Origin: Candidatus Woesearchaeota archaeon
Lineage (GTDB): Archaea; Nanobdellota; Nanobdellia; Woesearchaeales; UBA11576
Direction: 5' to 3'
Assembly: GCA_018668595.1 (NCBI GenBank)
Contig: JABJCP010000011.1
Location: forward strand, 1 to 64,000
Length of the DNA stretch: 64,000 bases
Position 1 is the first letter of the stretch; each line of letters begins with the position of its first letter. This document shows, piece by piece, positions 7,393 through 14,427 of the stretch. Made by a program: the position numbers and the translations under genes. The notes under the pieces were generated by a model, which searched no databases, was not told the origin of the DNA, and saw only the letters and a program-made list of their open reading frames with translations.

Positions 7393-8586
7393 TCATAAAA
7401 ATTCTACTTCTAGTTGCATCGCATCCCATGTTGGATACTCGTGAACAATAGCACAAGCAAATCCTTTTCCGTTAAGATAATTTGATAATTCGTCTACAAC
7501 AACTACATTTGTAAGCAATCTTAATTTATTCTTATCTACAGATAGTAGTTCTTTGGGTACTTTAAATTCTTTTCTTAATTTTTGTTCTATTTTTTTAAGT
7601 TTTGCAAGTATTTTTGATTTTCTAACCAAACTGATTTTTTTAACTTTATCTAAATATCCCATTCCAGGTTTCAAACTAAAATCATATATTGCTCCTCTTA
7701 TTAAAATTCCATCTTTTTCTAATATGTCAAATTCTTGTTTAACATTTTTTGCTCGTTTTTTTATTCTATTGGCTAATTGAATTTTATCTTTAAGTGTAGT
7801 TGTGCAATAATGAACAGAAAGTTTGTTTTTACTCAAACTAGTTTTATTCAAGCAGTATGTTAATAACTTTTTTGCCATCTCTTCGCTACCACTAACTCCA
7901 TAGCTAATTGAATCTTTTGCTCTAAATCCTTGGTCAACTAACTTACTCGCATTAGTATCGCTTAATTCTAATTCATTAAGATTCAAAAAGTTGATATGTG
8001 AACAAACATAGTCAATTAGTTTTTTTGTTTCTGATAATTTTCCAGGTATTACAGGAATCTCTACACCTATTTTCCAATTATATTCAGAAGCTAGAAATAT
8101 TCGAGACCACAATTTATTATTAGGGTTATTACTATTGTTATTAATCACTGGATGAAATCTTATTTCGTCAAGACCTGCAAGAAAAAGTTTTTTTAAGTTT
8201 TTTTTAGAAACCAAAACTAAAGGCGTATAAAGATGAATATGAAATTTCATTCCAAATTTTTTCTTAAGTTTTTTAATCCAGTTACAAGTTCGATCAATTT
8301 TTACTAACGGATCTCCGCCAGTTATTCCAACGCCTTTTGAATCACAGAGTTTTATCTCTTCAGCTAATTCAGAAAATTTAGTAATTGGTCTTTCATTTGC
8401 ATAAATTACATCCTTATTTTTTTTAAGGTTAGATATTGGACAGAATGTACAATTTTGAGAACAGAGTCCTGTGATAAATAAAACTGTTTTAGATCCTGTT
8501 ACACATTGTTTACAACCCTTGGTCAACCTGCCAATACATTTAGAATAATGTTTTGTATCAGTGACTTTTCTAGATTTACATACCAT
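7393..8586 (-). CDS. Radical SAM protein with extra N-terminal cysteines
   Basis: 397 aa. The [4Fe-4S] motif CxxxCxxC is at residues 42-49 (CSQNCTFC), followed by a GGDPL motif (GITGGDPLVKI), as in pyruvate-formate-lyase-activase-like radical SAM enzymes. Three more cysteines precede it (C17, C25, C28) and could hold a metal. Its C-terminal 100 residues are a separate alpha/beta segment. I recognise the type as an uncharacterised radical SAM group seen in archaea, but the substrate is unknown. The 300-bp region upstream is highly structured (see 8640-8866) and may be its leader or a separate RNA. Confidence 0.85.
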   Translation of the reverse strand: MVCKSRKVTDTKHYSKCIGRLTKGCKQCVTGSKTVLFITGLCSQNCTFCPISNLKKNKDVIYANERPITKFSELAEEIKLCDSKGVGITGGDPLVKIDRTCNWIKKLKKKFGMKFHIHLYTPLVLVSKKNLKKLFLAGLDEIRFHPVINNNSNNPNNKLWSRIFLASEYNWKIGVEIPVIPGKLSETKKLIDYVCSHINFLNLNELELSDTNASKLVDQGFRAKDSISYGVSGSEEMAKKLLTYCLNKTSLSKNKLSVHYCTTTLKDKIQLANRIKKRAKNVKQEFDILEKDGILIRGAIYDFSLKPGMGYLDKVKKISLVRKSKILAKLKKIEQKLRKEFKVPKELLSVDKNKLRLLTNVVVVDELSNYLNGKGFACAIVHEYPTWDAMQLEVEFL

Positions 8587-8639
8587 ATTGTACTATAGAA
8601 TAAAAATTAAATATTTAAATGTAATTAAAAAAAAGAGTT

Positions 8640-8866
8640 AAAAGCAATAACGAAAAATTGTCAAAAAATATACTCGCCTAATCATCTCCCTAAAAGAAGA
8701 TGTATTTTCGGCTCGCAGAATATTGGCAATTTTTCGGGATTGCAAACGTGCAATATTGCGTTTACAGCACTATATCATCTCGCTAAAGCAAGAAGTACAA
8801 AAAATCAAAGATTTTGGTACCAAAAATCTGTAAGTGTTTTTGTGTATTGCTCTGTTTGCAATAATA
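8640..8866 (-). ncRNA. Structured intergenic region, candidate ncRNA or 5' leader
   Basis: No ORF is convincing in the 300 bp between the two minus-strand genes. Two 24-nt copies (8681-8704 and 8774-8797, 20 of 24 identical) each fold, on the minus strand, into a hairpin with a UUUA loop. Copy 1 has 8 pairs (CATCTTCT / GGGAGATG, including G-U pairs). Copy 2 has 6 pairs, a mismatch and one more pair. Several differences keep the pairing, and the G-U pairs become A-C mismatches on the plus strand, which favours a minus-strand RNA. Other structures: 12-nt complementary arms at 8651-8662 and 8726-8737 (better on the plus strand), a near-palindrome at 8740-8765, an inverted repeat around GGTACC at 8809-8829, and a 6-bp hairpin at 8845-8863. 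Confidence 0.45.
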
Positions 8867-8886
8867 AAAAGAAATAACAAAAATAT

Positions 8887-9309
8887 TTAGTTCTCATTAA
8901 TTGATGCAGTGTCATATACTCTAATAAATTGATGCACATTAACAGCTCCCAACATAGGAGATACTGGAATCAATTTAAGTTCGCTATTCGAATGACATAC
9001 AGCAATCAAAGGCATATCATGTTCAGTATCATATATCACTGTGTATGCGTCATTTGGTCTTACAGTTATTTTAGACTCTTCACTTAATTTACTAAGCAAT
9101 TCTGTAATTTCTCCTGCAACATTTTGGTGAATACTGCCTTTTAATCCTGTGTCATAATACTTTTTCTCATCAATTTGAAGTACCAATGAAGACGTTTCAT
9201 ATCCTCTTGAAACTATTGCTTTCTTTAGTTTTTCATGATGAGAATCCACACCACATTCTTTGAGAACAATCTCTAGTTTTCCTAAAAGCTCAAGTTCTTG
9301 TTCTAACAT
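8887..9309 (-). CDS. Hypothetical protein, 140 aa
   Basis: It begins with an amphipathic helix (MLEQELELLGKLEIVLKECG). Later segments alternate hydrophobics (SSLVLQIDEKKYYDTGLKG, ITVRPNDAYTVIYDTEHDMPLIAVCH), which suggests an alpha/beta fold. No signal peptide or membrane segment is seen. No family is recognised. It is separated from TatD by 99 bp and reads in the same direction, with the structured region downstream of its stop codon. Confidence 0.65.
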   Translation of the reverse strand: MLEQELELLGKLEIVLKECGVDSHHEKLKKAIVSRGYETSSLVLQIDEKKYYDTGLKGSIHQNVAGEITELLSKLSEESKITVRPNDAYTVIYDTEHDMPLIAVCHSNSELKLIPVSPMLGAVNVHQFIRVYDTASINEN

Positions 9310-9408
9310 TTCAATAGAAGGTAATAGGGTTAAATTTAAAAAAGTACCTCTTTCTATTTATAAAGGAATAGAAAAAAGATAGGATAAATAAGGTCAAGCT
9401 CAAAATAG

Positions 9409-10197
9409 CTAAAATATACTCAGATAGTTCTTAAATATGTTATTTCCTGTTTCTTCTACAGTCATTTTTTTGATTTCTGCAATTTTATTTACAGATTCTG
9501 TGATAAATGCAGGTTCATTTCTTTTTCCAGGAAATGGAGATAGATATGGCGCGTCTGTTTCTGTAAATATTTTCCCAATATCTACAATTTCAACAATTTT
9601 TTGAAAATGTTCATTGCGCACAACATTTGTAGGAATTGAAAAAAAGCAACCATTGTCATATGCTCGTTTTGCAAGTTTTAGTTTTCCACAAAAACAATGC
9701 ATCACTGCTTTTTTTATAGATGATGATTCAATCATTTCAACAACATCAAGTTCTGCTTTTCTTGAATGAATTAGCAAAGGAACATTTAATTTTTCTCCAA
9801 GTTCTATGAATTTTTGAAATACTTTTTTTTGTGTTTCAAAATCTGTTCCATACTTATATTCAAGTCCAACTTCTCCAAGAGCTATTGGTTTTTGTTTTTT
9901 GATAAATTCTAATTCTTCATCAACATCAAAGGGTTTTACTTTTAGTGGATTTTCTGATTCCTCATCAACTTCTGCTGCAAGTGCGTCTTGAGGATATATT
10001 CCTAGTGCTGCTTCAACAATATCAAACCTAGAAGCCAACTCAAGAGCTTTTCTGTTTGTCTGAGCATCAATGCCATTTGTAATTATTCTTTTAACACCTG
10101 CAGCTTTTGCACGTTCTATAACTTGATCTATATCTTTTTCAAATACGTGATAATCAAGGTGTGTGTGAACATCTACTAATATCGTCATTTTAATCAA
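9409..10197 (-). CDS. tatD: TatD-family metal-dependent hydrolase (DNase)
   Basis: About 262 aa, typical for TatD. The metal ligands are visible: the N-terminal HTHLD (in VDVHTHLDYH), the glutamate of GEVGLEYKY, HSRKAE, HCFCGK, and the C-terminal TETDAPYLSPFPGKRNEP. TatD enzymes are 3'-5' exonucleases/DNases of the amidohydrolase fold with two metal ions. The natural start may be the ATG at 10188 (MTILVDV), because the first three residues add nothing conserved. It is a single gene with about 45 bp to the decarboxylase gene upstream. Confidence 0.9.
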   Translation of the reverse strand: MIKMTILVDVHTHLDYHVFEKDIDQVIERAKAAGVKRIITNGIDAQTNRKALELASRFDIVEAALGIYPQDALAAEVDEESENPLKVKPFDVDEELEFIKKQKPIALGEVGLEYKYGTDFETQKKVFQKFIELGEKLNVPLLIHSRKAELDVVEMIESSSIKKAVMHCFCGKLKLAKRAYDNGCFFSIPTNVVRNEHFQKIVEIVDIGKIFTETDAPYLSPFPGKRNEPAFITESVNKIAEIKKMTVEETGNNIFKNYLSIF

Positions 10198-10242
10198 TAA
10201 AATTATGTGCAGTTTTATATTTTGTGTTTTTTAATTATGTTT

Positions 10243-11328
10243 TCAATCAACAATCACAGTTTCAATTTTTTCTAAATCGCAAAAATCTGTCGAGAAATTA
10301 TATGCTCCTGCATTAATAAAAACTAACTCGTCTCCTTCACAAATATTTTTTAAATAAACTCTATATCTAAATAAGTCCATTGAACAAGGAGTTGTTCCTT
10401 TTATCACATATGCTTCGCCTTCCCCTTTTTCTTTACTAACTTCCCCCTCAATAAGCAACTTTACTGGAACTATTAATGCATCCATATCTGTATTGTAAAC
10501 TGATACATTAACAATAATGTTTTTATTATAAATTCGCAAAACTTTTGTGAATAATCGTCCTGCAGGTGCACAAATAAATCTTCCTGGTTCAACAATCATT
10601 TTAATTCCTAAACTCTCAAACCAGTTTCCTAAATCTAATACTTTGCTAAACACAGATTTAATCACATCAACATTTGTGTTTGCATATTCTGATGGAAGTC
10701 CTCCTCCAATATTTACATAATCTAATAAATCAAAAACTTCTGGTTCTATTGTTTGTTCTAATTCATATTTTAAATTCCACTCAGACATATTTTGTGTTTT
10801 TCTGTGAAAGTGAATTCCTAAACCAGTTAATTTTCCAGATTCTTTAAACAACGATAATTTTTTTATTTTTTTATTAATAATTTCGGATTCTATTCCAAAT
10901 ACAAAGTATCTTTCTGTTCTTAAACTTCTTTCTTTTAGTTTCAAACGCAAAAAAAGAGTTAAACCACATACATTCTCATTTTCTTCCAAGTATTTTTCAA
11001 AAATTTCTAGATCAACAACATTATCGACGACAAAATGAGTTATTCCTAAACCAATAAATTCAGAAATTTCATCTAAATTCCATCCTTGTGCTAAAAATAT
11101 AACTCGACTCAAGTCAGAAATATTTTTTAATTCGTTTTTTAGGTGTACACTAAACATACAATCTGTTTCGCGCTCAAGAATTGGACTTGCTAAACTATTT
11201 GTTTTTGAACTATACGAAACCAATTTACAAACTTCTTTTACTTTTTGAAATTGTTCTAAAATTTTACTTTTAGATAATTCAAATCTAGGAGTTCTACAAC
11301 AATTGTTAATTTTACCGTCACTCATCAT
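10243..11328 (-). CDS. PLP-dependent decarboxylase, ornithine/DAP/carboxyspermidine type
   Basis: 361 aa of fold-type III (alanine racemase-like barrel plus beta domain). The PLP lysine is in VSYSSKTNS (about 41). GIHFHRKTQN carries the stacking His. GGGLP is the phosphate loop and EPGRFI a further conserved site. A Cys in TTPCSMDLF and the Tyr in GAYNFS complete the active site. The family includes ornithine, diaminopimelate and carboxyspermidine decarboxylases; sequence alone does not decide. Its start overlaps the stop of deoxyhypusine synthase (ATGA), so the two are translationally coupled. The neighbour uses a polyamine, so a polyamine-forming role (ornithine or carboxynorspermidine/carboxyspermidine decarboxylation) is most likely. 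Confidence 0.85.
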   Translation of the reverse strand: MMSDGKINNCCRTPRFELSKSKILEQFQKVKEVCKLVSYSSKTNSLASPILERETDCMFSVHLKNELKNISDLSRVIFLAQGWNLDEISEFIGLGITHFVVDNVVDLEIFEKYLEENENVCGLTLFLRLKLKERSLRTERYFVFGIESEIINKKIKKLSLFKESGKLTGLGIHFHRKTQNMSEWNLKYELEQTIEPEVFDLLDYVNIGGGLPSEYANTNVDVIKSVFSKVLDLGNWFESLGIKMIVEPGRFICAPAGRLFTKVLRIYNKNIIVNVSVYNTDMDALIVPVKLLIEGEVSKEKGEGEAYVIKGTTPCSMDLFRYRVYLKNICEGDELVFINAGAYNFSTDFCDLEKIETVIVD

Positions 11329-12275
11329 TTATCAACTCCTTTTATCAACCCTTCGTCTGTTAATTGTTCTAACGCATTTATCATTGCGAGTGGAAATGTT
11401 ATTGATACATCCCCTATTACTGTTGCAACATCACTATCGTCTTTTACTTTTCCCCAAGATTTTGCTTCATCAGTTGTTGCACCACTCATGCTTCCTGAAG
11501 TTTTATGTGCAGTTGTCATGTAAACTGCATATTCTGCCCCGCCATTAAGCAAAGTACAAAGTATTGCATGGTGTTTTGATATACTTCCACCAAGTGCAAT
11601 AACTCCTTTTTTTTCATCAAAGCTCGTCGATAAAAGTATGTTTCCAAAGTCTTTTACCACATCAACTATGAAATCTTTATGTTTTTGTTGAAACAAATAA
11701 AGATGAAATCCTAATGCTCCATCTGTTATTGCAGGACAAAATATAGGAATATTATTTTTTGCAGCTTGGTAAAGTATAGAGTTTTCATCATCAAGCATTA
11801 GCCCAATTTCACGAAACATTTCAGATACTGTCCAGTGTTTTTGCTTTGCATAAAGTTTATCAAGAATTGGTAGTATACGATCTTCAAAATTTGTATAACT
11901 TTCTGTTTTGATATGTAAGTTTCCTACTCGATTTATTCCTTGCTCATGCAGTTCTACATCGTCGCTATTAAAATTTCCTATAACAAATTTTTCTCCTGTG
12001 GCTTTCATTATATCTTCTTCAATTCCGCCAGCAGTAGTTACTACCACATCTGCCATTTTTAATTTTAAAATTTGTGCAAAAAAACCACGCAACCCTGATG
12101 TTACCATATTAGATGTAAATGTTAAAAAAATTTTTGCAGAGTTCTTTTTCATTTTCACAATTACATCTGCACTTTTTTTTAACTCTATACTTTGAAATCC
12201 AATTTGACTATATGCATCAACAAGTTCTTTTACAGTCATTCCTTTTTTCCAATTAAAATCTTTTACTAGTTCCAT
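11325..12275 (-). CDS. dhs: Deoxyhypusine synthase-like enzyme
   Basis: 316 aa, about the usual archaeal length. DHS transfers the aminobutyl group of spermidine, with NAD, to a lysine of translation factor aIF5A. Conserved blocks: TSNMVTSGLRGFFAQ, VVTTAGGIEEDIMK, PIFCPAITDGALGFHLY, GGSISKHHAILCTLLNGGAEYAVY and DEAKSWGKVK with the catalytic lysine. The block that reads QEFDGSDSGA in human DHS reads HKTSGSMSGA here, so two acidic residues thought to contact NAD or spermidine are replaced, while the Glu of DEAxSWGK is kept. It may accept another polyamine, perhaps one made by the coupled decarboxylase. A perfect 9-bp inverted repeat lies upstream (12357-12377). Confidence 0.88.
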   Translation of the reverse strand: MELVKDFNWKKGMTVKELVDAYSQIGFQSIELKKSADVIVKMKKNSAKIFLTFTSNMVTSGLRGFFAQILKLKMADVVVTTAGGIEEDIMKATGEKFVIGNFNSDDVELHEQGINRVGNLHIKTESYTNFEDRILPILDKLYAKQKHWTVSEMFREIGLMLDDENSILYQAAKNNIPIFCPAITDGALGFHLYLFQQKHKDFIVDVVKDFGNILLSTSFDEKKGVIALGGSISKHHAILCTLLNGGAEYAVYMTTAHKTSGSMSGATTDEAKSWGKVKDDSDVATVIGDVSITFPLAMINALEQLTDEGLIKGVDK

Positions 12276-12356
12276 ATTATAATCACCCTAAATATTATTT
12301 TATAAATTTTATCGAATCGATTAATAGCAATAAAAACAAAAAACAAAAAAAACAAT

Positions 12357-12377
12357 TAAACATTTAACAAATGTTTA
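12357..12377. promoter_or_regulatory. Perfect 9-bp inverted repeat upstream of DHS gene
   Basis: TAAACATTT and AAATGTTTA are separated by 3 nt, about 80 bp before the DHS start. The symmetric arms and AT-rich setting fit an operator for a dimeric regulator. An RNA hairpin is also possible, but the stem is AT-only. No second copy was found in the window. Confidence 0.35.
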
Positions 12378-12537
12378 ACATAACAAATGCATAATAAAAA
12401 TCAAGAATTAGTCCTATATCTAACTATTTGCCTTTACAAGATTGTATTCTAAGCTTATTCGTAATATAGATGCCATTACATCTCAAAATCCCCTAAATCA
12501 TATTTAAATGTGTTGGTTGGAGAGACGAGAAACCAAA

Positions 12538-12831
12538 TTAATCATAATTTTGTTTATTCGCAGCTTTTACTAATACAGCCAGAGCCACAGCACCACTAAC
12601 AACTGCAGTAATACCATTAAAGTAATCAGGCTTATCTGCAAATTGCGCAACCATATCGTTAGCTTTTTGAACAACGTCCGGATTAATTGTATTTGCAGCA
12701 GAATAAACTTTTTGAGTTATAGAATCTGTTTGAGAACGATAAATAGCTAAGCTATATGCAAAATCTATTCCACACCCTCCTGCATTAACTGAAACACCAA
12801 TTCCTATTAAATAATCTGATAATCTTGACAT
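12538..12831 (-). CDS. Small protein with C-terminal hydrophobic segment, unknown
   Basis: 97 aa starting at the ATG at 12831, which sits 8 nt after a strong GGAGGT ribosome site; the longer reading frame from 12846 is not supported. Hydrophobic stretches occur at about 8-27 (IGIGVSVNAGGCGIDFAYSLA) and 75-90 (GITAVVSGAVALAVLVKAA), so it may be a small membrane protein. No family is recognised. It diverges from the 13000 gene. A 6-bp stem (TTGGTT/AACCAA, 12514-12536) lies just past its stop and could act in 3'-end formation. Confidence 0.72.
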   Translation of the reverse strand: MSRLSDYLIGIGVSVNAGGCGIDFAYSLAIYRSQTDSITQKVYSAANTINPDVVQKANDMVAQFADKPDYFNGITAVVSGAVALAVLVKAANKQNYD

Positions 12832-12917
12832 TTTAAATACCTCCAAGAAAGAAAAATGATACCCCCAATATAAATCTTTCCAAAAATAACCACTCAGGAG
12901 TAATCAAAACCAAAAAC

Positions 12918-12926
12918 TTTATAAAT
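12918..12926 (+). promoter_or_regulatory. TATA box (TTTATAAAT) for the 13000 gene
   Basis: This is a perfect archaeal TATA-like box 74 nt before the ATG. It predicts a leader of roughly 50 nt containing a weak AAGGT site, unlike the leaderless genes elsewhere in the window. Confidence 0.55.
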
Positions 12927-12999
12927 AAACCCCCTATAATTACCTTAAAAAGAGCTGATTCTAACAAATAATAACAAACTCAGATAAGGTAAAAACAAA

Positions 13000-13269
13000 A
13001 TGGAAACAGATAAAGATGATCAACTGCGAACAGTATATTGTCCAAGACAAACAGTAATACGACCGCAATTCAATATAGCTACAAAAATATATGAAGACAA
13101 AGAATCAACAATTGCATGGACATCTCTTCATGAAGATGAAAAAGGTGCAAGAAAAACATTAGAAGATCTTCAACAGCAAGGGTACCAAGGTTCATTACAT
13201 CCTGCGAAAGAATACAAAAATCTTAGTTCAAAAGTAATGAATATATTCAACGCAACAATAACAAATTAA
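13000..13269 (+). CDS. Hypothetical protein, 89 aa
   Basis: Soluble and mildly basic, with the segments RTVYCPRQTVIRPQFNIATKIYED and KGARKTLEDLQQQGYQGSLHPAKEY, which suggest a small alpha/beta domain. One cysteine. No family recognised. It is followed after 19 bp by the 13289 gene, which has a GAGGT site, so the two form a small operon reading toward CDC48. Confidence 0.65.
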   Translation: METDKDDQLRTVYCPRQTVIRPQFNIATKIYEDKESTIAWTSLHEDEKGARKTLEDLQQQGYQGSLHPAKEYKNLSSKVMNIFNATITN

Positions 13270-13288
13270 TCTATAGAGGTTAAAAAAA

Positions 13289-13696
13289 ATGACAGATAAA
13301 ACCAAATTAGGAGCAGAAATTATTAAAGCGACCATGAATGGAGACATGGATTCCGCAGCAATGGTAGCAGCTTTTTCAGTTTTAAGTGGAGGACCATTAT
13401 TAAAACCCAGTGCGACTCGAGAAAAAAAAGCAACAGGTTTAGATGCGATTTGCAATACTCAAGATTCACAAGGAAATGTTCTTGTTGCAGGAACTAACTA
13501 CCAGTTAAGAGGACAAAAAGTTAAAGTTCTTCGTGAACAATTTGGCGGTGGAAACATGATGGATACATACTTCAGAATTTTCTATTTAGGAAGTGATCTT
13601 GAAGAACATTTTGAGTGCGTAGATGCTAAATATTCAAGAGGAGTTTTAAATGGTCCCATTTACAAGTCACAGTTTGACCCAATCAAAGAAAAATAA
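13289..13696 (+). CDS. Hypothetical protein, 135 aa
   Basis: The N-terminal 35 residues are Ala/Met-rich and helical (IIKATMNGDMDSAAMVAAFSVLSGGPLL). The rest looks beta-rich (VLVAGTNYQLRGQKVKVLREQFGG, then DTYFRIFYLGSDLEEHFECVDAKYSRG). A GAGGT ribosome site stands before the ATG. The second half could be an SH3-like or Tudor-like barrel, but this is only an impression from strand patterns. It ends 204 bp before the next gene. Confidence 0.65.
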   Translation: MTDKTKLGAEIIKATMNGDMDSAAMVAAFSVLSGGPLLKPSATREKKATGLDAICNTQDSQGNVLVAGTNYQLRGQKVKVLREQFGGGNMMDTYFRIFYLGSDLEEHFECVDAKYSRGVLNGPIYKSQFDPIKEK

Positions 13697-13900
13697 TTTC
13701 TTTACTTTTTTTATTTAATTAATTTCTATACTGCATCTAAAAAGAGAATTTAAGCCCAATAACCAGATATTTACCCAACTTCTACCCCACACCCATAATA
13801 TTTATAAATAATAATTTAATTTATCATAAAAGCAAGTATACTCTGTATATTAGCTATATATAATAAAAAATAGTTAAAAAACTATAAAAAGGTGATATTC

Positions 13901-14314
13901 ATGGCAGTTGTAGGATTTGAGTTCAACAAAATTAATGTTGATAAAAAGAGCGCTCTTAAGGGCGACGTTAGCATCAACAACAACGTTAAAATTACTGATG
14001 TTAAGCGTAGCGACTTAGTTGTCGGCCCTAATAAGCAACCAGGTTTAAAGTTCGAATTTGAGTACGAAAGTGCTTATGAACCCGATTTTGCTAAAATCGT
14101 ATTAGGAGGATCTGTTCTATTTATTGGACCTGAAGATCTTGTAAAAGAAACAGTTGAAGGATGGGGTAAAGAAAAAAAGGTTAAAAAAGAACTTATGGCA
14201 GTTATTCTAAATAATGTTTTAGATAAGTGTAATGTTCAGTCTTTAATCTTAAGTTCAACTACTAATCTTCCACCACCAATTAGAATGCCTAAAGTTGAAG
14301 TAAAAAAAGATTAA
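13901..14314 (+). CDS. Conserved archaeal protein of unknown function, 137 aa
   Basis: I start at the ATG at 13901 because an AAGGTGAT ribosome site precedes it; the GTG nine bases earlier overlaps that site. The sequence MAVVGFEFNKINVDKKSALKG, then VSINNNVKITDV, and an end with NLPPPIRMPKVEV looks like a small beta-rich protein common in DPANN genomes, judged from memory of similar sequences. The long beta strands and helix (VKKELMAVILNNVLDKCNVQSLIL) recall the SecB-like fold, which would point to chaperone work, but this is unproven. It sits directly upstream of the CDC48 gene. Confidence 0.75.
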   Translation: MAVVGFEFNKINVDKKSALKGDVSINNNVKITDVKRSDLVVGPNKQPGLKFEFEYESAYEPDFAKIVLGGSVLFIGPEDLVKETVEGWGKEKKVKKELMAVILNNVLDKCNVQSLILSSTTNLPPPIRMPKVEVKKD

Positions 14315-14427
14315 ATTAATTTAACTTATTTAATCAACTAATTATCCAAATTTTTTATTTTAAAATTTTTTTAAATTAATTATTATACTAAATATCCTAA
14401 TTTAAATTAAATCAGGGGGTGCAAATA

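Noticed and set aside
8640-8866. C/D-box guide RNA
   Set aside because: The GAGATGAT segments resemble a C box only loosely and no properly spaced D boxes were found.
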